From Mycobacterium paragordonae (GTDB taxonomy: Bacteria > Actinomycetota > Actinomycetes > Mycobacteriales > Mycobacteriaceae), in NCBI RefSeq assembly GCF_003614435.1, contig NZ_CP025546.1, positions 1,736,001 through 1,800,000 on the forward strand: a DNA stretch of 64,000 nt, written 5' to 3'. Below, in pieces: positions 1 to 9,508 of this stretch (its first letter is position 1; each line of letters opens with the position of its first letter). The translations under genes were made by a program, and so were the position numbers. The notes below the pieces were generated by a model. That model saw nothing but the letters and a program-made list of their open reading frames with translations, had not been told where the DNA came from and searched no databases.

Positions 1-395
1 CCGCAGGATGTGCGGCTGCTCCTGGACCACGTCGAATAGGCCCTCCCAGGTGAGATCGGCTGCGATGCCTTCGGTTTCGTCCAGCACGATGCGCAATTTG
101 CGCAGCGGCTCGATGACCTCGACGCGGTAGCCGTTGACGTGCTGGTTCAACCGGTCCTGATCGATGGCATCCGAAAGGTGCACGGCCGTCTGCGTTTCGC
201 CGCGCCGGACGAGCAGGAAGGCGTCCTTGACCCCGAGGTTGGGGTAGTAGCCGATGCCGGTGATGACGAAGATGTCTCCGGTCCGGTCGTGGGCGTTGTA
301 GTAGGAGCGGTCGTAGAAGTTGCGGTCGGATGAGCCGGGCCAGGCGATCGGTTGGGGAATCTGGTGTACCGGGTATTCGTCGAGCGGGCCAAGCA

Positions 396-396
<1 letters not shown>
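1..396 (-). CDS. Rv3169-like conserved protein, N-terminal 132 codons (cut by window edge)
   Basis: The minus strand is open from an ATG at 396 to the first base of the window, giving the first 132 residues of a longer protein. The start matches the family (MLGPLDEYPVHQ...), with a GDIFVITGIGYYP stretch typical of the Rv3169-type conserved mycobacterial proteins, which are about 370 residues long. The ATG shares one base with the TAA stop of the upstream kinase-fold gene (TAATG), so the two are probably translationally coupled. The biochemical function is unknown to me. The remaining two thirds lie outside the window. Confidence 0.8.
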
Positions 397-1557
<1,161 letters not shown>

Positions 1558-1559
<2 letters not shown>

Positions 1560-2160
1560 GAAAGCAGACCCGTCCACCCTTGACAAGATCCCCGGCGCCG
1601 GGCGGCCGCGGGATCCGCGCATTGACTCTGCCATTCTCGCAGCGACCGCGGAACTGCTTGTCAACATCGGCTATTCGAATCTCAGTCTGGCCGCGGTGGC
1701 CGAGCGGGCCGGCACCACCAAGTCGGCGCTGTACCGCAGATGGTCCAGTAAGGCGGAATTGGTGCACGAGGCGGCGTTCCCGGTGGCGCCGACGGCGTTG
1801 GTGGCGCCGGCGGGTGATTTCGCCGCCGACATCCGGATGATGATCGAGGCCACCCGTGACGTATTCACCACTCCGGTGGTGCGGGCCGCGCTGCCCGGTC
1901 TGGTGGCCGACATGACCGCCGATGCCGAGTTGAACGCGCGGGTGATGTCGCGCTTCGCCGGTCTGTTCGCGGCGGTGCGGATTCGGCTGCGCGAGGCGAT
2001 CGACCGCGGCGAGGCGCACCCCGACGTCGACCCGGACCGGCTGATCGAACTGATCGGAGGCGCCACCATGTTGCGGATGATGCTGTACCCCGACCAGAAG
2101 CTGGACGACGCCTGGGTGGAGCAGACCGCCGCCATCGTCGTGCACGGGGTGACCCGATGA
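1558..2160 (+). CDS. TetR-family transcriptional regulator, Rv3167c-like
   Basis: 200 residues from the ATG at 1558. An in-frame extension to 1450 would overlap the divergent gene and its operator, so it was rejected. The N-terminal helix-turn-helix spans about residues 20-65 (LSLAAVAERAGTTKSALYRRW is the recognition region). It is followed by a C-terminal ligand-binding domain with the helix ending in the LIGGATMLRMM stretch. The DNA palindrome at the start codon suggests it represses itself and the divergent Rv3168/Rv3169-like genes. Its stop overlaps the start of the downstream dehydrogenase gene (ATGA), so the two are cotranscribed. The M. tuberculosis homologue is reported to affect cell-envelope lipids (from memory). 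The ligand is unknown. Confidence 0.9.
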
Positions 2161-2954
2161 CCGCCATCGTCACCGGCGCCAGTCGCGGTCTGGGACGGGC
2201 GATCGCGCTGGCCCTGGCAGCCGACGGCGAGGCGGTGGCCGTCGTCGGGCGCACCGAAGCCGTCTGGGACGAACGGCTGCCAGGAACCATCGGCGAGACG
2301 GTCGCCGACATCGAGGCCGCCGGCGGACGGGCCGTGGCGATCCGGGCAGACCTGACTGAGCACGACGACATCGTCCGGCTGGTCGACGAAGCCCGGGATG
2401 CGTTGGGCCCCATCAACATTCTGATCAACAACGCCGCGTTCACCGCGCCGGGGCGGCCCGGCGCCACGCCGCGCGCCAAGAAAGCGGTGACGGACAAGGC
2501 GCGGTATCCAGGATTCGTCAGCATCCCGCTGACCGCGTACCGCCGGCATTTCGAGATCGCGGTGTTCGCCGCCTACGAACTGATGCAACTGGTCAGCCCG
2601 GACATGATCAACGCCGGTGGCGGTTCGATCGTCAACATCACCTCCATCGCGTCGCGGCTGGGCGGGGGATTGCCCGGATACGGGGGCTCCAAGGCGGCGC
2701 TGGAACACCTCACCGGCTGCGCGGCACTGGATCTCGCCGACCACAACATCGCGATCAACGCACTCGCTCCATCCAAGCCGATCATGACGCCGGGCCTGTC
2801 CTACTACGCCCACGGCTTCGACGACGAGAGCACCGCCGAGGAATTCGCGCAGGCCACTGTGCAACTCGCGCGGGTAGGCCCCAGCGTGGTGACCGGTCGC
2901 ACGATCGGGCACCTGCAGGTGCTCGACGGCAGCTTCGCGCCGTTCATGGTGTGA
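2157..2954 (+). CDS. Short-chain dehydrogenase/reductase (SDR)
   Basis: 265 residues of classical SDR architecture. The dinucleotide-binding TGASRGLG lies near residues 6-13 and the structural NNAA motif is at about residues 90-93. The catalytic Ser is in the NITSIASRL segment, followed by YGGSK as the Tyr-x-x-x-Lys pair. It probably oxidises or reduces a hydroxy or keto substrate with NAD(P); substrate identity cannot be read from sequence. The start overlaps the TetR stop by four bases, so it is the second gene of the TetR operon and a likely target of the same regulator. I do not recall this gene between Rv3167c and Rv3166c in M. tuberculosis, so it may be an accessory gene. Confidence 0.88.
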   Translation: MTAIVTGASRGLGRAIALALAADGEAVAVVGRTEAVWDERLPGTIGETVADIEAAGGRAVAIRADLTEHDDIVRLVDEARDALGPINILINNAAFTAPGRPGATPRAKKAVTDKARYPGFVSIPLTAYRRHFEIAVFAAYELMQLVSPDMINAGGGSIVNITSIASRLGGGLPGYGGSKAALEHLTGCAALDLADHNIAINALAPSKPIMTPGLSYYAHGFDDESTAEEFAQATVQLARVGPSVVTGRTIGHLQVLDGSFAPFMV

Positions 2955-2958
2955 ACCG

Positions 2959-4239
2959 TCAGGCGGCATGGAAGTCGATGAGTTCGACGCCGATGGCGTC
3001 TTCGACGTGGCTGATATTGATGATCGAGTAGATCGGTGGTGCCGCTGATCGGTAGCGGGTGTGGGTGGGTGTTTCGTAGTCGGTGGTGTGGGTGCCGTTG
3101 TGGGTGTGGGCGGTGACGGTCCAGCCGGGTGTTTCTTTGATGTAGTTGCAGCGTTCGCAGAGGCCTTCGCCGTTGTGGGCGGTGGTGGGTCCGCCGTGTT
3201 TGACGGGTTGGATGTGGTCGCGGTGGCGGATGGGGGCGTCGCAGTAGGGGGTGCGGCAGGTTTGGTCGCGCAGGTTGATGAACTCGGCCAGCCCGCGGGG
3301 GAAGGCCCGCGACCGGGATTCCATGGCCACCAGCGCGCCGGTGGTGGGGCTGGCGTAGAGGCGGCGCAGGGTGGCCAGCGACTTCTGGTCGGCGATTGCG
3401 GCGGTGAGCCAGGTGCGGGCGACCTCGGCCGGGATGGGGCCGTAGCCCTGCAGCAGGGCGGCGTCCTCGGTGTCACCGAGTAGCGCCCGGTCGGAGATCA
3501 CCACGTTCAGCGCGATCGGGGCGGGGGTGGTGGCGGGGGTGGCGGTGATGCGTTCAAAGGCGGTGTCGGCCATGACCTGGCCGCGGGAGCGGCCGTCGAC
3601 GGTGGTGTCGGCGGCGCGGCGCAGTGCGGCGTAGACCCCGACTCCTTGAGCGACGGGCAGCAGGATGCTGACCCAGGTCATGGTGTCGGGGGCGGGGCGG
3701 ATGGTGACGGTGCGGTCCTGTGCTGCTTTGGCGGCGCGATCGACCACGGCGCGGGCGTCGCGGCGGTAGGCGATCTGTTTGGCCGCGGCGATGATCCACT
3801 TGTCCCCGAGTCCCTGCAGCCCGCTGAGGTCAGCGCACAGTTCGCGGTCCAGGGCGCGGCGGTCTTCGAGGTCCAGGCAGGCCGATTCGCGCACGATCAA
3901 CGTCGCGCGCCATTCCGAGAGGACTCCGTGTTCCAACGCGGCCAGGGTGTGGGGCATCTCGTGCACGAGGGCTTTGGCGAATCCGAGGTGGCGGCCGCCG
4001 CGGGCCGGGGAATCGCGGCGCGCCAGCGCGACCTCGCTGGCCACCCCGCGGCCCCGCTTGGCCGCGGGCACTGCGGCGGCTGACTCCGCGGCGCGCCGGG
4101 CGGCGTCCAATGCGGCGGCGGCGCGGGCCTGCCCGGCTGCTGCGGCCGACTTGAGCCGCTCCAACTCCTCGATGCGCGCGATCAGCTCGGCTTCGGTGGC
4201 ACCCGGATCCACCTGCGAGAACATCGCCATATCGAACAT
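2959..4239 (-). CDS. DUF222 / HNH endonuclease-domain protein (13E12 repeat family)
   Basis: 426 residues. The N-terminal half is DUF222 (EELERLK... then SPARGGRHLGFAKAL and the WRATLIVRES region). The C-terminus is an HNH nuclease module with CRTPYCDAP, DHIQPVKHGG, an Asn and a CERCNYIK zinc-binding pair. The start was placed at ATG 4239 because the 61-codon upstream extension is encoded by the neighbouring insertion sequence and recurs in its second copy. A GGTGGGGG ribosome binding site precedes it. The gene ends four bases from the convergent SDR gene. 13E12 genes are multicopy in mycobacteria and associated with mobile or phage-attachment loci; the true role is unclear. The insertion sequence lies only 23 bp upstream and must have displaced the native promoter. 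Confidence 0.85.
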   Translation of the reverse strand: MFDMAMFSQVDPGATEAELIARIEELERLKSAAAAGQARAAAALDAARRAAESAAAVPAAKRGRGVASEVALARRDSPARGGRHLGFAKALVHEMPHTLAALEHGVLSEWRATLIVRESACLDLEDRRALDRELCADLSGLQGLGDKWIIAAAKQIAYRRDARAVVDRAAKAAQDRTVTIRPAPDTMTWVSILLPVAQGVGVYAALRRAADTTVDGRSRGQVMADTAFERITATPATTPAPIALNVVISDRALLGDTEDAALLQGYGPIPAEVARTWLTAAIADQKSLATLRRLYASPTTGALVAMESRSRAFPRGLAEFINLRDQTCRTPYCDAPIRHRDHIQPVKHGGPTTAHNGEGLCERCNYIKETPGWTVTAHTHNGTHTTDYETPTHTRYRSAAPPIYSIINISHVEDAIGVELIDFHAA

Positions 4240-4262
4240 ATGTGCGAATATACCCCCACCCG

Positions 4263-5630
4263 GTGACCGCGTTGACTCGTCAGAAATGCGCGCGAAAGGG
4301 TGATTCGTTGCCTCATCGAGAATGCGCGCGTGGACGGCGCGCCTGCCTGGTCGGGTCAGCAATGAGTTCGGTAGGCCCGGTTGATGGGGTTGACATTGGC
4401 AGAGCGCAGGGCGGTGACCCAATCAGCGGCGACTCGTTATCAGCAGGCCGGTAAGCGCGGTAAGACCCGGATTCTTGACGAGTTGTGCGCCAACACGGGC
4501 TGGCATCGCAGCCATGCCCGCAAGGCACTGAAAGCCGCGCTGGCCCCCAGGATCATGTCTGCACGAAGTCCGCGGCCCGTGAAATACGGCGAGGATGTCA
4601 TTGCTGCGCTGACGATCTGCTGGACGGTGCTGGGCATGCCCGCCGGCAAACGGCTCGCACCCATGCTCACCGAGCTGGTAGCCGTGCTGCGCCACTTCCG
4701 GGAGCTGGTCATCAGTGACGAGACGGCGGCACTGCTGGTATCGATGTCGGCGGCCACCATCGATCGCCGCCTGGCCGATGAACGGGCCAGATACAAGATC
4801 AAAGGACGCGTGGGCACCAAGCCGGGGTCGCTGATCCGAAGTCAGATCCCGGTGCGCACCTGGGCCCAATGGGATGACGCTGTGCCCGGCTTCGTCGAGA
4901 TCGACACGGTCTTCCATGACGGCGGCAATCGGGGTGGAGGCCATGCGTTCACGTTGACGGTCACCGATATCGCCACCGGCTGGACCGAAAGCCGCTCGCT
5001 ACCGGACAGGACGGCCAAACACATCCTGGCCGCCCTCAATCAGATCGCCGCCGCGATGCCGTTCCCGATCCTCGGCGTGGACTGCGATAACGGATCGGAA
5101 TTCATCAACGACGACCTCTTGGCATGGTGCCAAGACCGGCGAATCACCTTCACCCGGTCACGGCCGGGCAACAAGAACGACGGCTGCCACGTCGAGCAGA
5201 AGAACTGGGTGGTGGTCCGCACCGTGGTCGGCTACTACCGCTACGACACAGCGTCAGAACTCTTGCTACTCAACGAGATCTGGCGACTGCAGTCACAGCT
5301 GACCAACTACTTCCACCCCCAGCAGAAATTGGTATCCAAAGTCCGCAAAGGCGCCAAGGTATCCAGAAAACACGACACGGCCACCACCCCGTTTCACCGG
5401 GCGACCGACCACCCGAGTATGACCCTGGACCGCATCGTGGCGCTCAAGCGGACCTACTCACTGATCAACCCAGCCGCCACCCAACGCCAGATCCAGGCGT
5501 TGACCAACCAACTCTTCACCCTGACCACCAGCAAAGCCCCAGCCGGCGTCCCGACTCCACTCACCAAGCGCGCACGTTCACGTGAGGCAACCAACAACCC
5601 TTCGCGCGCATCTTGACATGAGGCAACTTG
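4263..5630 (+). mobile_element. Insertion sequence, copy 1 of a head-to-tail tandem pair (1,368 bp)
   Basis: The unit repeats exactly at 5631-6998. It carries one DDE transposase gene. Each end has a doubled terminal motif of the form GTTGCCTCAT...ATGCGCGCG: left end at 4271 and 4307, right end (inverted) ending at 5627 and 5591, with the pairs 36 bp apart at both ends. The exact border is ambiguous by one base because both candidate junction bases are G. I see no convincing target-site duplication flanking the pair. The transposase resembles integrase-core elements often filed as ISNCY, but the family name is tentative. Confidence 0.88.
4384..5616 (+). CDS. IS transposase with integrase (rve) catalytic core, copy 1
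   Basis: 410 residues from ATG 4384; a TTG three bases upstream is a less likely start. The N-terminal region (AERRAVTQSAATRYQQAG... TGWHRSHARKAL) looks like a DNA-binding helix-turn-helix. The central DDE/RNase-H core has Asp in GFVEIDTVFHD, a second Asp in DCDNGSEFIND and the Glu in CHVEQKNW, in the expected order. The enzyme would catalyse cut-and-paste or copy-paste movement of its element. Its last codons overlap the inner right terminal repeat. It differs from copy 2 at only two bases seen: C4599 versus G5967 (silent) and A4793 versus G6161 (Tyr to Cys). Both copies are intact, so recent activity is likely. Confidence 0.9.
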   Translation: MGLTLAERRAVTQSAATRYQQAGKRGKTRILDELCANTGWHRSHARKALKAALAPRIMSARSPRPVKYGEDVIAALTICWTVLGMPAGKRLAPMLTELVAVLRHFRELVISDETAALLVSMSAATIDRRLADERARYKIKGRVGTKPGSLIRSQIPVRTWAQWDDAVPGFVEIDTVFHDGGNRGGGHAFTLTVTDIATGWTESRSLPDRTAKHILAALNQIAAAMPFPILGVDCDNGSEFINDDLLAWCQDRRITFTRSRPGNKNDGCHVEQKNWVVVRTVVGYYRYDTASELLLLNEIWRLQSQLTNYFHPQQKLVSKVRKGAKVSRKHDTATTPFHRATDHPSMTLDRIVALKRTYSLINPAATQRQIQALTNQLFTLTTSKAPAGVPTPLTKRARSREATNNPSRAS

Positions 5631-6998
5631 GTGACCGCGTTGACTCGTCAGAAATGCGCGCGAAAGGGTGATTCGTTGCCTCATCGAGAATGCGCGCGTG
5701 GACGGCGCGCCTGCCTGGTCGGGTCAGCAATGAGTTCGGTAGGCCCGGTTGATGGGGTTGACATTGGCAGAGCGCAGGGCGGTGACCCAATCAGCGGCGA
5801 CTCGTTATCAGCAGGCCGGTAAGCGCGGTAAGACCCGGATTCTTGACGAGTTGTGCGCCAACACGGGCTGGCATCGCAGCCATGCCCGCAAGGCACTGAA
5901 AGCCGCGCTGGCCCCCAGGATCATGTCTGCACGAAGTCCGCGGCCCGTGAAATACGGCGAGGATGTGATTGCTGCGCTGACGATCTGCTGGACGGTGCTG
6001 GGCATGCCCGCCGGCAAACGGCTCGCACCCATGCTCACCGAGCTGGTAGCCGTGCTGCGCCACTTCCGGGAGCTGGTCATCAGTGACGAGACGGCGGCAC
6101 TGCTGGTATCGATGTCGGCGGCCACCATCGATCGCCGCCTGGCCGATGAACGGGCCAGATGCAAGATCAAAGGACGCGTGGGCACCAAGCCGGGGTCGCT
6201 GATCCGAAGTCAGATCCCGGTGCGCACCTGGGCCCAATGGGATGACGCTGTGCCCGGCTTCGTCGAGATCGACACGGTCTTCCATGACGGCGGCAATCGG
6301 GGTGGAGGCCATGCGTTCACGTTGACGGTCACCGATATCGCCACCGGCTGGACCGAAAGCCGCTCGCTACCGGACAGGACGGCCAAACACATCCTGGCCG
6401 CCCTCAATCAGATCGCCGCCGCGATGCCGTTCCCGATCCTCGGCGTGGACTGCGATAACGGATCGGAATTCATCAACGACGACCTCTTGGCATGGTGCCA
6501 AGACCGGCGAATCACCTTCACCCGGTCACGGCCGGGCAACAAGAACGACGGCTGCCACGTCGAGCAGAAGAACTGGGTGGTGGTCCGCACCGTGGTCGGC
6601 TACTACCGCTACGACACAGCGTCAGAACTCTTGCTACTCAACGAGATCTGGCGACTGCAGTCACAGCTGACCAACTACTTCCACCCCCAGCAGAAATTGG
6701 TATCCAAAGTCCGCAAAGGCGCCAAGGTATCCAGAAAACACGACACGGCCACCACCCCGTTTCACCGGGCGACCGACCACCCGAGTATGACCCTGGACCG
6801 CATCGTGGCGCTCAAGCGGACCTACTCACTGATCAACCCAGCCGCCACCCAACGCCAGATCCAGGCGTTGACCAACCAACTCTTCACCCTGACCACCAGC
6901 AAAGCCCCAGCCGGCGTCCCGACTCCACTCACCAAGCGCGCACGTTCACGTGAGGCAACCAACAACCCTTCGCGCGCATCTTGACATGAGGCAACTTG
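5631..6998 (+). mobile_element. Insertion sequence, copy 2 of the tandem pair (1,368 bp)
   Basis: Starts where copy 1 ends, with no spacer under the 1,368-bp periodicity (the junction reads AACTTG then GTGACCGC). It has the same doubled terminal motifs as copy 1: left at 5639 and 5675, right ending at 6959 and 6995. The sequence to its right (6999 onward) is unique. Alternatively, if the ends are taken at the GTTGAC/GCAAC tips, an 11-bp spacer separates two 1,357-bp elements. Confidence 0.88.
5752..6984 (+). CDS. IS transposase with integrase (rve) catalytic core, copy 2
   Basis: 410 residues, near-identical to copy 1, with the same DDE motif order (EIDTVF, DCDNGSEF, VEQKNW). The one protein difference I found is Cys instead of Tyr in the RARCKIKGR segment (codon at 6160-6162). 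That position is outside the catalytic triad, so both enzymes may be functional. It reads toward the DUF4129 gene 100 bp downstream and could supply read-through transcription to it. Confidence 0.9.
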   Translation: MGLTLAERRAVTQSAATRYQQAGKRGKTRILDELCANTGWHRSHARKALKAALAPRIMSARSPRPVKYGEDVIAALTICWTVLGMPAGKRLAPMLTELVAVLRHFRELVISDETAALLVSMSAATIDRRLADERARCKIKGRVGTKPGSLIRSQIPVRTWAQWDDAVPGFVEIDTVFHDGGNRGGGHAFTLTVTDIATGWTESRSLPDRTAKHILAALNQIAAAMPFPILGVDCDNGSEFINDDLLAWCQDRRITFTRSRPGNKNDGCHVEQKNWVVVRTVVGYYRYDTASELLLLNEIWRLQSQLTNYFHPQQKLVSKVRKGAKVSRKHDTATTPFHRATDHPSMTLDRIVALKRTYSLINPAATQRQIQALTNQLFTLTTSKAPAGVPTPLTKRARSREATNNPSRAS

Positions 6999-7084
6999 AT
7001 GACAAGCGCCCGCGACTGGACCCGGGCAGCCCCGCGCCGCTAGCCTTCGGCTATGGGGCGCAAGCCACCAGGAAACCTCCGCTG

Positions 7085-8035
7085 ATGTTCGACAAGCCCA
7101 CCACCCGGGTGGTGGCTTTGGTCGCTCTACTGATGCTGGTCGCCGCCGCACTTCGGGGATATCTCCCCGAACATCACGGTCGCCGCCTTGCCGAGGAGGG
7201 CCCCAGCAAGACGGCGCTGATGTTCCTGGTGGCGGCCATCGCAGCCACCCTGGGGTTACTGGCATTCTCGATCATCGCCCGGCTGCGCGACCCGCGCGCC
7301 GTAGCGCCCAGCGCCGGCGCGCTGCCCGACATGCTGGGGGGCGGCAGCGCCCGGCCGAGCTGGCGGGTGGTGCTGATCGCGCTGGGAGTGATCGTCGCCT
7401 GGCTCCTGGTCGCGATCCTGATATCGCAGTTGTTCACCCCGCCCCAGATCAGTGTCGATGCGCCGCAACCGGATTCGACCGCGACCCCGCCGGGCACCGG
7501 TGGCGCCCCGCAACCCAGACAGCCTGCGCGGCAAAAGGACAGCCCGGACATGCTGGGGTCGCTGCTGGCATTCGTGCCCGTCCTGCTGATGCTGTTCGTC
7601 GGCGGCTTCATCGTGTCACGACGGCGCCGGCATACGGCGACAACAGCATTCAAAACTGACGATCTCACCGAATTGCCTCCGCCGGAGGTCGCTGCGGAGT
7701 CATTGGTGCGTGCCGCCGAAGTGGGTTTGGCCGAAATGGCAGACCTCAGCCGCGAACCCCGTGAAGCGATCATCGCCTGCTACGCGGCGATGGAGCGTGA
7801 ACTGGCCAACGTCCCGGGCGCGGTGCCGCAGGAATTCGATACCCCGACCGAGGTGCTCGCCCGCGCGGTGCAACAGCGCGCTCTGCGAGCCGAAAATGCC
7901 GTCCAATTGGTGAACCTGTTCGAAGAGGCGCGGTTCAGCCCGCACGTGATGGACGAAGGGCACCGCGAGACAGCGGTCCGCGTGCTCGAACTCGTCCTGG
8001 ACGAAATCGCTCCGCGCTCCGGCAGAGCTGTATGA
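7085..8035 (+). CDS. Membrane protein with C-terminal DUF4129, Rv3166c-like
   Basis: 316 residues. There are four predicted membrane segments (about residues 8-26, 40-63, 92-116 and 155-175), a Pro-rich linker between the third and fourth, then a cytosolic DUF4129 domain (SLVRAAEVGLAEMADL... ERELANVPGAVPQEF... TPTEVLARAV). DUF4129 proteins are habitually linked to MoxR and DUF58 genes, as here, and some relatives carry a transglutaminase. The ATG at 7085 was chosen for its AGGAAA ribosome binding site about ten bases upstream and its fit to the known homologue length. The longer open frame from 6950 begins inside the insertion sequence. It heads a five-gene operon with overlapping stops and starts. 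The specific role is unknown, perhaps envelope maintenance. Confidence 0.85.
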   Translation: MFDKPTTRVVALVALLMLVAAALRGYLPEHHGRRLAEEGPSKTALMFLVAAIAATLGLLAFSIIARLRDPRAVAPSAGALPDMLGGGSARPSWRVVLIALGVIVAWLLVAILISQLFTPPQISVDAPQPDSTATPPGTGGAPQPRQPARQKDSPDMLGSLLAFVPVLLMLFVGGFIVSRRRRHTATTAFKTDDLTELPPPEVAAESLVRAAEVGLAEMADLSREPREAIIACYAAMERELANVPGAVPQEFDTPTEVLARAVQQRALRAENAVQLVNLFEEARFSPHVMDEGHRETAVRVLELVLDEIAPRSGRAV

Positions 8036-8514
8036 AAAGACTGATAGCACTAGGCATTTGCCTCATTGTCGGAATCGAGTTGCTGGCCCTGATACTGCAG
8101 GACCGCCGGTTCGTGCTGGTCGGCGCCGGCGTGGCCCTGGCGCTGGTGTTGCTCAATGTCCGCCGAGTGCTGGGCCATCCCGGTGAACCGGAAGCCGAGG
8201 CGGAGCACGACGATCTGGGTGATTCGCTGCGCCGGTGGTTGTCGAATACCGAGACGATGATCCGGTGGTCGGATTCCAGCCGCAAGGACTGGGATCGTCA
8301 CCTGCGCCCAATGTTGGCCCGCCGCTTCGAGATCACCACCGGCCAGCGACAGGCCAAGGACCCGGCGGCGTTCCGGGCGACCGGCGAGATGCTTTTCGGC
8401 CCAGAACTCTGGGAATGGGTTAACCCGAACAACGTCGGGCATTCCGATGGCGACCAACCGGGACCGGGTCGCGCGGCGCTCGAGGAGATTCTGCGAAAGT
8501 TGGAGAAGGTATGA
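8032..8514 (+). CDS. Small membrane-anchored conserved protein, Rv3165c-like
   Basis: 160 residues. Two adjacent N-terminal hydrophobic segments (LIALGICLIVGIELLALIL and FVLVGAGVALALVLL) are followed by a polar cytosolic region containing WSDSSRKDWDRHLRPMLARRFE. The ATG overlaps the DUF4129 stop (ATGA), indicating translational coupling. No catalytic motif is recognisable. Its constant position between DUF4129 and MoxR genes suggests it is an accessory subunit of the MoxR/DUF58 module. Confidence 0.82.
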   Translation: MKRLIALGICLIVGIELLALILQDRRFVLVGAGVALALVLLNVRRVLGHPGEPEAEAEHDDLGDSLRRWLSNTETMIRWSDSSRKDWDRHLRPMLARRFEITTGQRQAKDPAAFRATGEMLFGPELWEWVNPNNVGHSDGDQPGPGRAALEEILRKLEKV

Positions 8515-8527
8515 CGATGGAGCACAG

Positions 8528-9508
8528 ATGACGACCCCGGCGGCTATGCCAGTTGGTACGACGACTGCCCAGTGTGAGGCGGTCCTCGACGAGATCGAAC
8601 GCATCGTCGTTGGTAAGCGCTCGGCCCTCACGCTCATCCTGACCGCACTGCTGGCCCGCGGGCACGTTCTGATCGAAGACCTGCCCGGACTTGGCAAGAC
8701 GTTGATCGCGCGATCCTTCGCGTCTGCGCTGGGTCTCGAGTTCACCCGGGTGCAGTTCACGCCCGACCTGCTGCCGGCCGACCTGCTCGGTTCCACGATT
8801 TACGACATGCAGTCGGGGCGTTTCGAATTTCGCCGGGGCCCGATCTTCACCAATCTGCTGCTCGGTGACGAAATCAACCGCACGCCTCCCAAGACGCAGG
8901 CGGCACTCCTCGAGGCGATGGCCGAGGGGCAGGTCAGCATCGACGGCCAAACCCACAAGCTGCCAACGCCTTTCATCGTGCTGGCCACCGACAACCCGAT
9001 CGAGTACGAAGGCACATATCCGCTGCCGGAGGCCCAGTTGGACCGGTTCGCCATCCGGCTGGAACTGCGCTACCTGTCCGAACAGGACGAGGCGGCGATG
9101 TTGCGCCGGCGCCTGGACCGCGGTTCGGCGGAACCGGTGGTGAACCAGGTCGTCGACGCGACCGATCTGCTGGCGATGCGCGAGGCGGTCGAGCAGGTCA
9201 CCGTGCATGAGGACGTGCTGCAGTATGTGGTGTCGCTGGCCACTGCGACGCGGCACCATCCTCAGGTCGCCGTGGGTGCCAGTCCGCGCGCCGAACTCGA
9301 CCTTGTTCAACTCGCCCGCGCCCGGGCATTGCTGTTGGGCCGCGACTACGTGATCCCGGAAGACGTCAAGGCGCTCGCCGTACCTGCGGTCGCACACCGG
9401 ATCACGCTGCGTCCGGAGATGTGGGTGCGCAAGATCCAGGGCGCCGATGTGGTCGGGGAGTTGTTGCGGCGCCTGCCCGTGCCCCGCGCGGACCGTCCGC
9501 CGACGTGA
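8528..9508 (+). CDS. moxR3: MoxR-family AAA+ ATPase
   Basis: 326 residues. Walker A is GLGKT at residues 54-58 and Walker B is LLGDEINR (Asp114, Glu115). The sensor region has LATDNPIEYEGTYPLPEAQLDRF, and the C-terminal lid helix contains VGASPRAELDLVQLARARAL. MoxR ATPases act as chaperones that remodel or insert metal cofactors into partner proteins, usually the adjacent DUF58/VWA proteins. The start was placed at ATG 8528, fourteen bases after the previous stop; the frame is open to 8447, but that would overlap the previous gene heavily. Position and neighbours match M. tuberculosis Rv3164c (moxR3). Its stop overlaps the GTG start of the DUF58 gene. Confidence 0.92.
   Translation: MTTPAAMPVGTTTAQCEAVLDEIERIVVGKRSALTLILTALLARGHVLIEDLPGLGKTLIARSFASALGLEFTRVQFTPDLLPADLLGSTIYDMQSGRFEFRRGPIFTNLLLGDEINRTPPKTQAALLEAMAEGQVSIDGQTHKLPTPFIVLATDNPIEYEGTYPLPEAQLDRFAIRLELRYLSEQDEAAMLRRRLDRGSAEPVVNQVVDATDLLAMREAVEQVTVHEDVLQYVVSLATATRHHPQVAVGASPRAELDLVQLARARALLLGRDYVIPEDVKALAVPAVAHRITLRPEMWVRKIQGADVVGELLRRLPVPRADRPPT

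Noticed and set aside
4240..4422. N-terminal extension of the DUF222 protein
   Set aside because: These 61 codons come from the insertion sequence end and occur again beside copy 2.
4255..7010. Target-site duplication around the IS dimer
   Set aside because: Flanks (CACCCG / ATGACAAG) do not match convincingly at any small length.
6950..7084. N-terminal extension of the DUF4129 protein
   Set aside because: Begins inside the IS right end; ATG 7085 has a ribosome binding site and fits homologue length.
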